This document shows positions 10,637-21,895 of a DNA stretch of 64,000 bases, piece after piece (position 1 is the first letter of the stretch; each line of letters starts with the position of its first letter). The notes beneath the pieces are model-generated. The model worked only from the letters and a program-made list of their open reading frames with translations, was not told where the DNA came from and ran no database searches. Made by a program: the position numbers and the translations under genes. The stretch is from Aselliscus stoliczkanus (Eukaryota; Chordata; Mammalia; Chiroptera; Hipposideridae), in NCBI GenBank assembly GCA_033961575.1, contig CM066728.1, positions 109,758,852 through 109,822,851 on the forward strand, in the 5' to 3' direction.

Positions 10637-12516
10637 TGTTTTACGTCCATGTTTTCTCTTCATTGCAGAGTCAGTTCTGGGTACTGCCTCAGACCATCAG
10701 AAAACTGAAGTCAAAACCATTTTGCCTTCAGGATGCAGAAGGGTACATAAATATGATGTGCTTTCCAACCCTTGCAGGTCAACTTCATGCTGGGTTACAC
10801 TTTTAAGTAAAGGAGAAAAATATAAGTTGTTGATTTATACAAATTCTAATCAAATGGTAGCACCCTTTCCAAGCTTTGATTTCAAGGTGCTGGGGTGATG
10901 GGTGCAGGGCCACAAAGTGTCCAACTCCTTCTTGCAGGGTGAGTCCCGGGGCCTCAGGGATGGCTGGCTGGGCAGCCGTGGGGTACACAGGCAGCTACAG
11001 GCACCTATGCTGAGCACCGCAGATCAATCAGCATGGTGCTGGCTGCATATTTAAATTCTGCACTTCAAGTGGAAGCAGCTGAAATTCACTTGATGGAGGT
11101 GCCAGGAAAGCAGAAAGCAGCCAGCGTGGGACAGAGGAGGTGAGCCTGGAAGTGTCAGAAGCCAGGACAGAGCCCCATGCTCCCTGCCCGTCCCCCACCT
11201 CCAGCCAGCTGCTTGTGCTATGAGGCAGCCAAGACAAGGGAGAGGAGGAGGAGGAGTCCAACGTCATCTTTGTGCCTCCTCTATTTTGTATCTCTACCCC
11301 CATTGATGTCCTTATACACCAGCTTCTAGAATTTTCCATGAAGCAATGTTTCTTGTGGCAGAACCAGTGTTTCGTATCACAAGGACCGCAGCTTTGCCAT
11401 ATCCCAGAGCACCGGAAATGGGAGTAGAGTCTAATGTGTCCAGACAGCGCATTTGAACACGCAGAAAGGGAACACAGATGCTCTGGCCCCAAAGCAGAGC
11501 CACGCGGTCATGTGCTCACTGCTCCCTTTTGCTCCTGGACTTGCCTGAAAGAGAACCAGGGAGCCACACTTGCAGGTGGGAAGGCTCTCGCTTCCCTCCT
11601 CCTTGGGGCTGCCTCTCATCAGTTCACTGCCGTGGACGAATCAGACTCACATGACTAAAGGCTGTCTTCCCGTCAACCAGATTGTTTCCAAACATGTCCC
11701 AAAGCCTCTCCCTCTGGCCTTCCCTTACCGATGGCATCCTCTTCCACTTGCCTTTTGATGACCCATCCCTAAAGTGGTACAACATGGACAGGGAGTTACA
11801 AAAGGGACATAGACTAAACAATGAGCATGCGTTTGCAAGTACATGGTGTAAAGGATGGAAAAATAACCGTTTCATGCAGAACAGAATGAGCTAGCCTGAC
11901 ACATGCCGCAGGGATGGAGAGGTGTGAAGGACCAGGAGCCTGCAGCTGGCTGGATCCATGTCCCTGGAAAGGCACCTGAGGGATGAGGGGGGCCTGCAAC
12001 AGGTGAAATCATGGTCCATGCAGAAAGGACCAGTTTGACCTCCTTCTTGAATGTTCCACTCATAGAGATGAGGTTTTCCATGTTCAGTGCTAACTGAGGA
12101 CAAAATACAAAACCCACACGTGGCCTCCAGCCTCACAACCGTTGCTGAGCCCACCAATGGCTGCACACTGCCTTCCATCTGTCCGTCTGCTGGCCCCACT
12201 GTGCTGACAGAGGGACATCTTTACAAACCTCGGCCCTCCACCGAAACGTGGATCCTTCGCTTTGAGAGGGAACCCGTCCAATTTGGCTGAAGCTTTTCAG
12301 TACCTGAGGACAACAGCAGAAACAGAAGCCTTGGGAACTTTGGGGGAATGATGAGAGGAAAAGTTCAGACGGCAAGTCGTTTTCAACCCTGTGGTTAATT
12401 CTTAATGAACTTCACATTCCCACAAACAAAACCGAGCCGAATTGTATTCCTTCATAGAAGAGAGACAAGAATTCTAAGGAAAATATTCTATCTTTGCTCA
12501 TAGAACAAAAACAAAC
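10637..12516. other. Unrecognised sequence
   Basis: About 1.9 kb of moderately GC-rich DNA with many short overlapping frames; the longest is 154 aa on the minus strand at 11028-11492. No protein family, RNA or repeat is recognised. It could hold unique conserved non-coding DNA, which only a cross-species alignment would show. Confidence 0.45.
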
Positions 12517-13621
12517 AAAAACTGTGGGGGACCAGCTGCTGCGAGTCCAGGGGTTCCCTCAGGTGGGGACAGCGCCGGCGAGGGAAGAAAAGAAAGAAGG
12601 GAGACAGTGGAGACACTGGGGGCGTTTCAGAGAAGAAGTGTCACACTTAATTGTTACAGCATGTCCCTTTTATAGGGTTTGTTTAGCCATTACCTCAATC
12701 ACAAGTTAAGTTCCACCTCTTAGGACTTTCGCAGTCTTTACTTCCTTGTAATAGTTCTCTCCAGGATGCAGCGTGGCCTATTTTATGTTAAGGATTCACT
12801 TGTCTCTACATATCGCCTAAAGAGTGGTTACCATGACTACCTAGTCATTATCCCAAATTCCAGCAGCAAGACTCACAGGGCGTATACTTGAGCTGTTACT
12901 AAAAAACTAGCAGTGGCTGAGTTTAGGGTAAAATTTATCTGAAGTCTATTCCTATGTGATTACAATACTTAGTAACTAAAGGAAGTCTCAAACATTACTT
13001 ATCCTACGGAGGGCTATATATTATTACAATAGAGGGTAGCATCTGTTTCTCAGTGAAAGCTTCAGTATCTGTTGCTACAACAATGTACAAGGCAAAGAAT
13101 TCAAATAAGGCTATTGATTAACATATCCCATGGTCACTAAGTCCCCTCTTATCGGAACTCTCGTGGCCTGGGGGTCTTAGTCTCCAAGGAGACCTCTCAC
13201 AGCAGTGGCCTTAGGCAAGTGAGCTCAACAGACTGATGTTATCAGTTTCTCACAGGCAGGCCTTTGGCCTATGTGGCCAGGGGTCTGAGCCTCTGTTTTC
13301 AAAGGGCTTGAGTCCCCTATTTCTCAGTCCTGGGGTCCCCAACGGGGCTATAGCCTGTCTTGGGTTGTTTCCTTTTTTATGAAATCTTGCCTGTCATTGA
13401 CTTACACAGCCAGCTCTTATTGGGGTACCACAGGAACTTGCCATAAATGCAGTGAAAGTACTGTCTCTTATAGGATCCGATGTAGAGGAAAGGCACATGG
13501 GTTCATAGAGGCAGGAGATATTACATGACCAACCATAAGGCAGCACCCCAAACATCCAGTGCTGAGTGTGGCAATGTGACCTTGTCAGACACTGGGAGGC
13601 TGTCGGCTCCCAACAAAAAAA
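12517..13621 (-). mobile_element. Solo LTR of an ERV2 (class II, IAP-like) retrovirus
   Basis: On the minus strand the LTR starts at 13615 with TGTTGGGAGCCGACAGCC and ends at 12523 with GCAGCTGGTCCCCCACA. Both ends resemble IAP-type betaretroviral LTRs. A TATA-box match CTATAAAAGG lies near 12665-12675, about 145 bp from the LTR 3' end, where the U3/R boundary should be. The proposed 6-bp target duplications are AAAAAC (12517-12522) and AAAAAA (13616-13621), 5 of 6 matching in an A-rich site. At 1093 bp it is a long LTR. No internal retroviral sequence flanks it, so it is a solo LTR from recombination. Confidence 0.75.
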
Positions 13622-14454
13622 CCCAAAACAAACAAACGAACCAAGAAAACCAGAGCTAAACAAATATTAATACAACCAGTTCTGTCAAACAGACTGAAAA
13701 GTTCATGTCAAGACATTTGTGAAGACATTTCATCACCTTTTCCAAAAAACAAAACAGCTCTGCATGTCATAGCCGAGTGGGGTAAAACCACAGTCTGTAC
13801 CTCGTTCTTCCATGGTGTCTGAGGTGCTGTGTGCTCCAGCACAGGGGTTCACTCTCCTTTTAGAACAGTGTTTCATGGGGAAACCCATAAGTCCCAGTTC
13901 CAGTGGCTGTGAATTCCACCTAAATTCGGAATAATAGCATCTCAGAGTGGTGCCGGGCAGGAAACATCATGCTGCTGCTCCACATCTCACAGCCCTCTGT
14001 AAGGCATTTGGGATCTGAGTGTAGAGCCAGGTCGGGGGTAGATTGGGTTTTCCTGATGCCTATTGGAAATATGTCAGTTTTTCATTAAATTACATGCAAG
14101 GCAAGGGCTGCCTGGAGGGCCAAGTGAGGTAATAGGTAGTGTGGGACAAGCTCCCCTCTGGTTGGGTTTCTCTCCCTGCAACCACACCTGAAGCCAGCGC
14201 CTGCTTCGTCCACCTGCCGGGTGTGTGTGATGTTTTGGGTCCTGTTAGAAGCCTAGATTTGTAATTTCGGTACTAATGTAACTCCTTTCCCTTTCTGTAC
14301 ACAGCAATGCAGGTGCACCGATAAGAGAGCTTCGGCATGGGGTAGAGGGGCGTGTCTAGTGTCTTATGGTACAAAAAACAATGAGGTTCTTGCCAGAACA
14401 GTCACTAAAGCTAAAGATAAGAACACATGTTTTCAAAACAAATGATAAAAGCAA
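13622..14454. other. Unrecognised sequence
   Basis: No gene or repeat recognised between the LTR and the MIR copies. Confidence 0.4.
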
Positions 14455-14612
14455 GGACTTTAGGATGGGTCACGCTGGGACAAATCCTTGCTCAGCGCTG
14501 AGCTGAGAGAGTGACTTGGGTTTCCAGCTCCCTGATTTGCTGGATGGAGATACAAAGCCCAACTTTCAGGGCTTGTGTGGAAACTGGACATTATGTACGC
14601 ACACAGTATACC
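14455..14612 (+). repeat. MIR fragment
   Basis: GGACAAATCCTTGCTCAGC, GAGAGAGTGACTTGGGTTTCC, then GCTGGATGGAGATACAAAGCCC and AGGGCTTGTGTGGAAACTGG follow MIR order with many substitutions. Confidence 0.5.
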
Positions 14613-14765
14613 AATGTAAAATGGCACTTTTAAAGGAAATTGATTATTTAAAGCACAGTTGAAAAAGCACTTACTATATTAAGGTTAGCTTGAAGGGGGC
14701 ACACATTTCTGGCAACCTGACCTCCTGAATAACCTGAACACGCAACAGTTATAACACTGGCTGTC

Positions 14766-14998
14766 GGGTGGTCTAATAACAGCTCTAAATGACTTGCATG
14801 TGCTAACTTACTTATTCCTTACACAGCCTATGAGGAAGGCAAGGTTATTATCCCCAGTTTACAAATTATGTAACTAAAACACAGAGCAGGTATAAAACTT
14901 TCAAAACGTAAACATCTGCAAGTGGTGGGCTTGAATCCCGGCAAGAGGTTTCCAGGGTTCATGCTTTTAGCTGCCATGCTACACTGTCTTGCTGATCA
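14766..14998 (-). repeat. MIR-family relic, inverted
   Basis: The + strand shows the reversed MIR layout: CACAGCCTATGAGGAAGGCA, TTATTATCCCCAGTTTACAA, a degenerate AAACACAGAGCAGGT, GTGGTGGGCTTGAATCCCGG and GCTGCCATGCTACACTGTC. Confidence 0.72.
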
Positions 14999-16029
14999 GC
15001 TAAGACACAGGTAGAAAGGCTGGGTATATCATAGCGGGTATACTTGGAAATACATAGATATCAGGAAAGCAAGAGAAAATTCCAGCAGTGCCAAAGTTTG
15101 GGAGGGTCTTAAAAAGCAGGGAGCAAAGAGCAGCCGCTGGTGTAGCTTTCTGGCAGGGGTGGGAGACAGGGCCCTGGCTGCAGGAGAACGAGCTGAAGCT
15201 GTGTGATGGAAGCCATGCGTCCACACTCGTCTCTGGCATAGCGGCACGGCCCCCACAGAGCTGCACATTCAGTGATGAGGCGGGGGAGAGAAGTCTGCTG
15301 GTCGGTTCAGGAAGCAAACAAGCAAGCTTGCTGGCCTTGACCTGGGTGCTGAGAGGAAAAGAGGGGTTCCAAGCAGCATGTAACGTGGGCCCGCCTAGTG
15401 TTAACGTTTGTATTACCTACATCGGAAAGGAGAGTAATTGGCATAACGGTGGTACAGCCAGAACACCACTGTGGCAACCAAAAAGGGAACACAAAAGCCA
15501 AGGACTACCAGATCTAACACCCATTCCAGGCGAAGCCACAAACCTACACACCAAGAAGACAACCCACTAGGACAAGAGTCAGAAGACAGGATCAAGTCAG
15601 GTACGATGTCCAAGAACTTCAGGGGACAGAGCTGCTGCGGGGAACCAGGGAGATACAAACACTCACTGTGATCAAACGTGCAAAGAGAAGGACTCCACAT
15701 GCAAGGAGGTCCCACGGCACAACCACACACCCAGCAGAATGGCAATTACCAAATATCTGAAATGGAAATGGAGGGACTGAGGGAGCAGGGAGGCTGTACA
15801 AAGCAGAAGAGAGAGGTAATGAACTGTAGGCTGTCTAGAGATTTACGCAATATTACCTCAAAATACCACATCCTGCTCCAGTGATATGCAAGTATGAGGG
15901 CTAAACACTCTCAAGTGTCAGGCAAACCTACAGGAGCTTTCCAAACCACACATGCTCTCTGGGAGCATTACTAAAAGTTTACTGTAGCAAAATACAAAGT
16001 GAACACAATAAAAGAGATGATGTGAGACA
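14999..16029. other. Unrecognised sequence left of the HAL1/L1 relic
   Basis: Contains the 160-aa frame 15088-15570 (+) and shorter antisense frames. No conserved motif is visible. The A-rich right half may be the decayed 5' part of the adjoining L1-like relic. Confidence 0.4.
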
Positions 16030-17265
16030 CCAGGAAGTGAGATGCAAAACAATTCCACCCAGAAAAATTTGTGGCTGATTCTAAGTAATGTCTGAACATA
16101 AATTCACATGATTACAGCAGGAGAGATGATGAAGCAGAGAGGAAACCTGAATACGGGAAGGGGCTGCTTTGTCAGGGGGAGGGGGAGGTGAAATCTAGGC
16201 ATTGATCAAATGCTTTTATAGAATCCACATTAAGGGTAACCTGGAAAAACGTAAATAGGATTTATAAATTGGAAGAAAATTTACACTGAAATTGAACTCA
16301 CAAAGAAAATAATAAAAACTACACACAGAATCAATTCTCCATGAGACAGAACAGGCAGATAAAACACAGAATGCCCAAGAACATTATACTCAGAAAGAGA
16401 TTATAAAATATAAATCATTGACAATTATTGATGAGATTTTTAGAAAGTAGAGAGCTCATGATATAAAGGCAGCCACTATAAGAAAAAAACAGGATTTGAA
16501 AAAGAATTAAAAAACACTTCTAGAAATAAGAAGTATGATCAAAAAAGCAAAGAACATGTATGTACACAGCATGTTTGATACATTGGAAGAGACAGGAATT
16601 AACTGGAAAGTGGATATATGGAAATCACCCAGAATTAGACACAGAAAGAGGAAGAGATGACATTTGTGAAAAGAACTCAAATTATCTTAATGGGTTTAAC
16701 ACATGACTAGTAGAGTTTAGGTTCAGAGTCCTTTCTCCACGAAGTTGTGGCTAAGAATTTTTCAGACCTGAAGAGAAATTAGGCTGGGGAACCAAACCAA
16801 GTCCCAAGCAGAATAAATGTATTAAACACACACAAACACATCACTTTGCAATTTCTTAACCTCAATACCAGGAGAAAAAACCTTACAGACAAACAGAGAG
16901 AAAAAGAGAAATTAGTTGTAATGAAATGACGATTTAACAGACATCAGGGTCTTCATCACTAACAACACAGCATTCTTCAAAGTGCCAAAGGCAGAGAGCT
17001 AACAAGTTAAGAACCAGAAAAGTCAAGACACAGAGAAATGATCACTAACAGACTCTCACTGAGTGTTTTAATGATTGAAGGAAATCAGCATTGAGGAAAT
17101 TGAATTCAGAATGAGGGAATTACATGTTAGGAGCCACACTGAGCAATGGTACTGGGTAAAGATGTTGATTAATCTAAGCAAGTACTGACTGAATAAAATA
17201 CCAATGTAATTCAATGCAGTAATGTTTTCAAGGGTGAAAATAATCACAGAATGAAATCTAGATTC
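16030..17265 (+). mobile_element. HAL1/L1 ORF1 relic
   Basis: A-rich sense-strand sequence in the order of HAL1/L1 ORF1: AGAAAAATTTGTGGCTGA, then GACACAGAAAGAGGAAGAG, GAATTTTTCAGACCTGAAGAG, CAAGTCCCAAGCAGAATAAATG, and finally TTCAATGCAGTAATGTTTTCAA. Stops and frameshifts are frequent, so it encodes nothing. Confidence 0.6.
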
Positions 17266-17389
17266 CTGCACTGCGCTGGAGTGGGGCCCATGGCCACCTC
17301 TCCGACTTCATCTCCCAACTGCTCCTCTCACTTTTTGCTTCAGCCACACAGCTGTGTTCCACTAATTAGCTACGGCACTTTGTGCAGAT

Positions 17390-17975
17390 TGCTTGCACTT
17401 TTTTTAAAAAAAGATTTTATTGGGGGATTGGGGGAGGGGAACAGCATTGGGGAACCGGGGGAAGGGGAACAGACAAGTTGCTGACCTTTTGTTCTTCAGT
17501 CTAGTTGCGGAGGACGTGGCTTCACTGGCCCACGTTGGTATCATCATTGCACTCTTCCCGGATGAGGCAGATCGGTCGCCGGCCTCTGGATGGTCGCTCA
17601 CCACGGCTATTGGCAGCTCACGCTGGCTGCCGGCCACTCACTGTAGCCTATGGCAGCCCACTGCAGCAGGGGCTGCAGCCTGCACAGTCGCCGAGGCTCG
17701 CACAGCCCAGCTCCAGGTGGAGCTGTTAGCTGTAGAGGGCAGTGTCACTGGCCCTCATACGTGGGATCCGAACCGGGGCCACTGGCATCCCAAACCAGCT
17801 CTTAACCAATGCGCCACTCGGCCGGCCCTAGTATGGTAGTTTTCTTTTTTTATTATTATTATTTTTTGAGGGCAGTGTCACTGGCCCTCATATGTGGAAC
17901 CGAACCGGGGCCGCTCGCTTCCCAAGCCAGCGCTTAACCATTGCACCACTCGGCTAGCCCCTGCTTACACTTTTT
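17390..17975 (-). mobile_element. Two-unit SINE insertion (long plus short unit) with one TSD pair
   Basis: Read on the minus strand, a short SINE unit (17961 back to about 17870) is followed by an AT-rich linker and then a long SINE unit (17829 back to 17404). One target duplication flanks the pair: TGCTTGCACTTTTT (17390-17403) and TGCTTACACTTTTT (17962-17975), with one mismatch. Neither unit has its own duplication at the internal junction (TAGTATGGTAGTTTTC, about 17828-17845). I infer a single retrotransposition of a dimeric transcript. Sequential insertion with loss of one duplication is the alternative. Confidence 0.75.
17404..17829 (-). mobile_element. Long (extended-body) tRNA-derived SINE, copy A
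   Basis: On the minus strand the unit begins with the GGGCCGGCCGAGTGGCGCAT head, carries B-box-like GGTTCGGATCC and CACTGCCCTC, where short copies stop. It then continues with a body of about 320 bp. The 3' end contains AATAAA followed directly by TCTTTTTTT and an A tail: a polyadenylation signal plus a Pol III terminator, the hallmark of T+ SINEs. The + strand frame 17420-17839 (139 aa) is an antisense translation of this unit. Confidence 0.88.
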
Positions 17976-17997
17976 GAGGTGAATTTTTGTCAGCTAT

Positions 17998-18137
17998 AAA
18001 ATGGGTGTAGTGGGCCGGCCGAGTGGCTCAGTTGGTTAGGAGTGTGAGCTGTGAGCAACAGGGTCTCCAGTTCAATTCCTGGCCTGAGCTGAGCTGCCGC
18101 TGAGCTGCCAACAGATGGCAGAATGGCTCAGCTAAAA

Positions 18138-18180
<43 letters not shown>

Positions 18181-18200
18181 ATTTAAAAAATGGGTGTAGT
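17998..18200 (+). mobile_element. SINE of a second type with (AAAT)n tail, exact TSD
   Basis: The element at 18012-18186 shares the GGGCCGGCCGAGTGGCTCAG start with the other SINEs. It then diverges: TTGGTTAGGAGTGTGAGCTG, GTTCAATTCCTGG (B-box-like) and GAGCTGAGCTGCCGCTGAGC. The tail is a run of AAAT units (about 18136-18182). The 14-bp duplications AAAATGGGTGTAGT (17998-18011 and 18187-18200) are identical, so this is probably the youngest event at this nested site. Confidence 0.93.
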
Positions 18201-18245
18201 AACAACTACTCATAGATTGTCGAAAGGATTAAACAAAGTTGGGGG

Positions 18246-19771
18246 AGCCTTTTAATTCATGACATAGACCCAACTAGTTGGTAATCTGCAGCTGACATTT
18301 TTATTCTCTCCAGATCACAAATACTGGGTCTACTGGAGATGTGACAGCCACATAATGCTCATGCCATGGATGCTGGCAGGAACCAGGTGTGGTGCAGCCT
18401 GTCAGGTAGCTATGTCTTGTGCAAGAATGACGGACTCTACAGAGGACCGGATGAAGAGCAAAAACATCACAAACTTGCTTGAAGGAAACCTATTGTCTGA
18501 CAGTCTCAACTGCTAAACACATTAATCTTCTTGGATTGTTGCTCTCAGTATTAAAAAATTACCTGCAAGATTGCTTTCAAACCAAGCCCTCCTCATGCAT
18601 TCCATCAAATTCACCCATCCAGATGTAGTTTTACACAAAGTGTTTTGGGGGGTGTCTATTCAATAAAATGAAAAAGCCTCCAAACTCAAGTTTCTGGTTG
18701 CCAATATCCAGTGTTACACCCCCTAGAGAGGAGTTGCCGAGTGAAGCGGAGAAGGACTCAAGAAAGCAACGCCAGCACCCATCTGCATTCTCACCAATTC
18801 GCATCCTCCACAGCTCCTTTGAACATCTGTGAAAATGGAGGTGTTCATTTCTAGCACACGAGTTATCCCCCGACACTTATGCTGCACTTGGGCCCCTTGC
18901 ACCACATACTGTTCCCTTAGCGACTCCTATCATGACGTGGAACTTACTTTTTCTGAAGCACAAATATCTTCCTAAAACAATGTCATGCTAACCTTGCTTT
19001 TTGAGGCTTGGATGAAAAAAATGTATTCAGCACAACTTTCCCAGTTTCAAAAGATTACCAAACACTTCTGTTTCTATAAGGAATAATTGTAGATGCTGAT
19101 TAGCACTTATTAAAAGGGAAGATTTTGACGTGAACTAGAAAGTTGGAAAATGATATACAGTAGGAGGGAGATGAATATAGGAGTGGGCAGAGTCTGTGTA
19201 GGTAGCTGCTTCTTGCTCTTCATCACATTTGTATTTATATTGAATTTCTATTGTGCCATAGACAGATATAGGCTCTGACACAATTGTGCGCTCCCCCCAC
19301 ACACACACACTTTACTAATATTGAGAAAAAGAAAAGTCATTCATATGACAGTTTCACTTCTTCAAGAATGCAGTAATGTTGTGGCCATTGTATGCTCATT
19401 TATAACTTTTTATTATTCAGCAGGATTAATCTAGGCACTGCCAGGAAGGAAGGACATTGGTGGCAAAATAATTATGCACATAAATTTGCAAGCCTAAAAT
19501 AAAACAGCATTTCTTTCAGATTCCTTCAAACCATATTCAAATTACCCAATTGCTTGTCAACAATTGATATATGCTAGTTAAAAGAACAAAGCAAAGCTCT
19601 TTGTTCAAGTACCAACAGATGTAATTTACATTTCTTTAAAAACATCCAATTGTTCAAACTCTCCTTTAATTTCTCTAATGAGCTCCTGCTGACTACAGTT
19701 GACTATGCACGTGTCAGTACACACGCTCACACCTACACACAGGTGTGTAATCTACGTGAAGGATTATTTCT
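18246..19771. other. Unrecognised sequence
   Basis: AT-rich non-coding DNA without a recognised family. Short frames at 18631-18905 (minus) show no motif. Confidence 0.45.
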
Positions 19772-20335
19772 TGTCACGTCCGCACTACTGGGCTAGGTGG
19801 GTGTGAAGAAGGGACAGTGAAAGGTTAAGGAAAAGAGAGATAGACACAAAATAGGAGAGAAAACAGTTCAGGGCCAGGGGACCCCAGCCTCGTGGACTAG
19901 AGCCCCGAATCGGGCCTGACCATTCTTTTTATTACCTTACAAACAAGGGTCAATGTAGCTTCCGAGGTCTGTGTGTCTCATGCCCAAAATCATAGCTCAA
20001 GGCCAAATTACCCACACCTGCAAGCTGCCATTACTGGAGATTACTGTCATGCACCTCTTAAGAGACAGAATTCCTTCTGCCAAGGCTTACCCATAAGAAT
20101 GCAAGGACAGACATTATCATATCAATAGGTCATTTCAGAGGCAGGCTGGCAGATCCTGAAGCAAGGGGTTCCCGCCCTATTTCTGTCAACTCGTGAGTCT
20201 TCCTGTTGGTACACACTGGTACCTACTGGCATCTATGGGCACCCACAGGCACCCACGTGACCATGTCTGGCTTGGGTTGTCCCTCTCGTGAGATCTTACC
20301 CATCTTTGACTAGCCGGCCATCCTGGTGCCAAACA
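19772..20335 (-). mobile_element. ERV2-type LTR, shorter subfamily
   Basis: Minus-strand reading starts TGTTTGGCACCAGGATGGCC and ends …GCGGACGTGACA, so it has TG…CA ends. AATAAA sits in GGTAATAAAAAGAATGG (near 19930), followed by a pyrimidine-rich stretch, as expected downstream of R in an ERVK-like LTR. A block near its start (GATGGGTAAGATCTCACGAG … GGACAACCCAAGCC) matches a block of the 12.5-13.6 kb LTR (GACAGGCAAGATTTCAT … GGAAACAACCCAAGAC). I could not find a matching 6-bp duplication (ATTTCT left, GGGATA right), so the ends are provisional. Confidence 0.6.
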
Positions 20336-21600
20336 GGGATATATACAGTAAGCATAATATTGAACTTATGATCTGTCTTTATGGAGAGGTGCATGGAGGC
20401 AGACAGGCAGGCTATAATGGGACAATTTCTCAAACGCCTAACTTGTAGTACTTCAACTGTCTGTTTATCACAATCATATATTTTTTTTCTTGCTATTCTG
20501 AAATTCCTCTGCCTTCTTGCTCTAGGCAGAATATCTTGTTTCTATTGGTTGGTTATAGGACACAAGTGTTCTTTAATTTGGATTTATTTTTACATAATCT
20601 AGAGGCAAATCTCTGCTTTACTCTTATACCTCAATGTATTTGGAGATTTAGATTTGACATGGTAATAGAATTCAGGAATACCATTAGAAAAAAATGCCAA
20701 TAGAAGACTGAATCAGAGAAGCAGGCATATCCCTGGGAAGCCCATATGTGATTTCCAACTGATGACGGTAAGCGCTTCCTGTAACAAGTACCTCACTTTA
20801 GACATGATCAGAAGGCAAGCACACAGCCCCACAAGCAAGCTTCCCTCCTACCTCATCCTGACCTCAGTTTCATGGGGAAAAGTTTCTTGACACTCAGGTG
20901 GATTCCTGAGGAATCTTTCCACAGCGTGAAATTCTCATCTTGCTTTTTCCCATTTGCACTTCTAAGATAGACAGATGGTTTTGGGGGGTTTTTAAGGTGA
21001 AGGCAGCTCATTGAGTCATGACTTTCACAGAAAGGAACTAGCCAGGAGTGTCTCGTGAGGTAAATAGAGAACCGAGTGTCAGGAGACACTGACTCGTGTT
21101 TGAAGACTAACTAGCTGTGACTCAGACGCTCAAGGTTAAGATCCAAGAAACGTTTAAAAGCTAAGGGTGCGTGCAAGAGACATAAAAAGCAGAAGACAGC
21201 TGTCAATGGGACTGTGGAGAAGCAAGGGCTATAAAAAGAGAGAAATTCTCCACAACTAAATGGGCTTCAGGGGAGAACAGCTGGTGTTTTCTTGGCTGCT
21301 TAGAAAGAAAGGGAAGGGACCCTGAGCACCCAAACAGCAGAAATAGGAAGAAAGAATCTGGGGTCTGAGGCAACGTGTGAACTCAGTGAGGCTGGCTCTT
21401 TGCTAGCATTTCTCAATGGTATGTCACAGAATGTCAGGGAGGTTTTCTGCAGGAATGCGTCACGTTTTAGTTTGTGAAGTATTATACATCACCATATCTC
21501 TACAGCTGGTGGTCAAGGGCATGACTGAGATGTGCTTCCAGGGTCATTCTGAGGTCACAGGAAGAATCAAGACAGGAGTGAAGGGAGGGTTGTAATGTGG
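20336..21600. other. Unrecognised sequence
   Basis: No gene or confident repeat. A 73-aa hydrophobic frame (20381-20602, +) has no start context or family support. Confidence 0.4.
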
Positions 21601-21609
21601 TGTGATGGA

Positions 21610-21895
21610 CGAGGACTCACGTTGGAGTCAGAAGGTCAAGGTTCATACTCCTACTGTGTCATTTACTGGCTGATTGGCTAAATGACTAACTCAGTTTTAT
21701 ATTATTGAGCACACCGAGTCTATCACCATTTTGAAATGCTCAGGAGGGTTACAGTTTAGCTGGGAGCTTGGGAAAATCACATAGTCTCTCAGAACCTCAG
21801 TCTCTTCCTCTGGAAAATGGAAATTAAGTTACTGAGTTCTCAGGGTAGCCAGTATTGGGATAAACTCTGTAGATATGCTAAAATAATAATTATGG
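21610..21895 (+). repeat. MIR, interrupted
   Basis: GGACTCACGTTGGAGTCAGA, TACTCCTACTGTGTCATTTACTGGCTG, then after a gap GGGAGCTTGGGAAAATCACA, CCTCAGTCTCTTCCTCTGGA and AAATGGAAATTAAG follow MIR. The middle contains about 60 bp of extra sequence. Confidence 0.7.

Larger units (their letters stand above)
17355..18245 (+). repeat. MIR split by two later SINE insertions
   Basis: The MIR halves join logically across the insertions: CTAATTAGCTACGGCACTTT then GCAGATTGCTTGCACTTTTT (left, to 17403), GAGGTGAATTTTTGTCAGCT and ATAAAATGGGTGTAGT (17976-18011), and AACAACTACTCATAGATTGT with GGATTAAAC (18201-18235). This gives a relative clock: MIR first, both SINE events later. Confidence 0.8.

Noticed and set aside
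10292..10663. 123-aa Lys-rich minus frame
   Set aside because: It runs through a SINE and its poly(A) tail.
11028..11492. 154-aa minus frame, Ser/Cys-rich
   Set aside because: Overlapped by other open frames on both strands in stop-poor DNA; no domain recognised.
15088..15570. 160-aa + strand frame
   Set aside because: No motif, overlapping antisense frames of similar size, and it leads into a HAL1/L1 relic.
17420..17839. 139-aa + strand frame with a similar 154-aa frame at 25667-26131
   Set aside because: Their similarity comes from both being antisense to copies of the same long SINE, not from gene duplication.
20381..20602. 73-aa hydrophobic frame as a small membrane protein
   Set aside because: AT-rich DNA yields hydrophobic translations by chance; no start context or homologue recognised.
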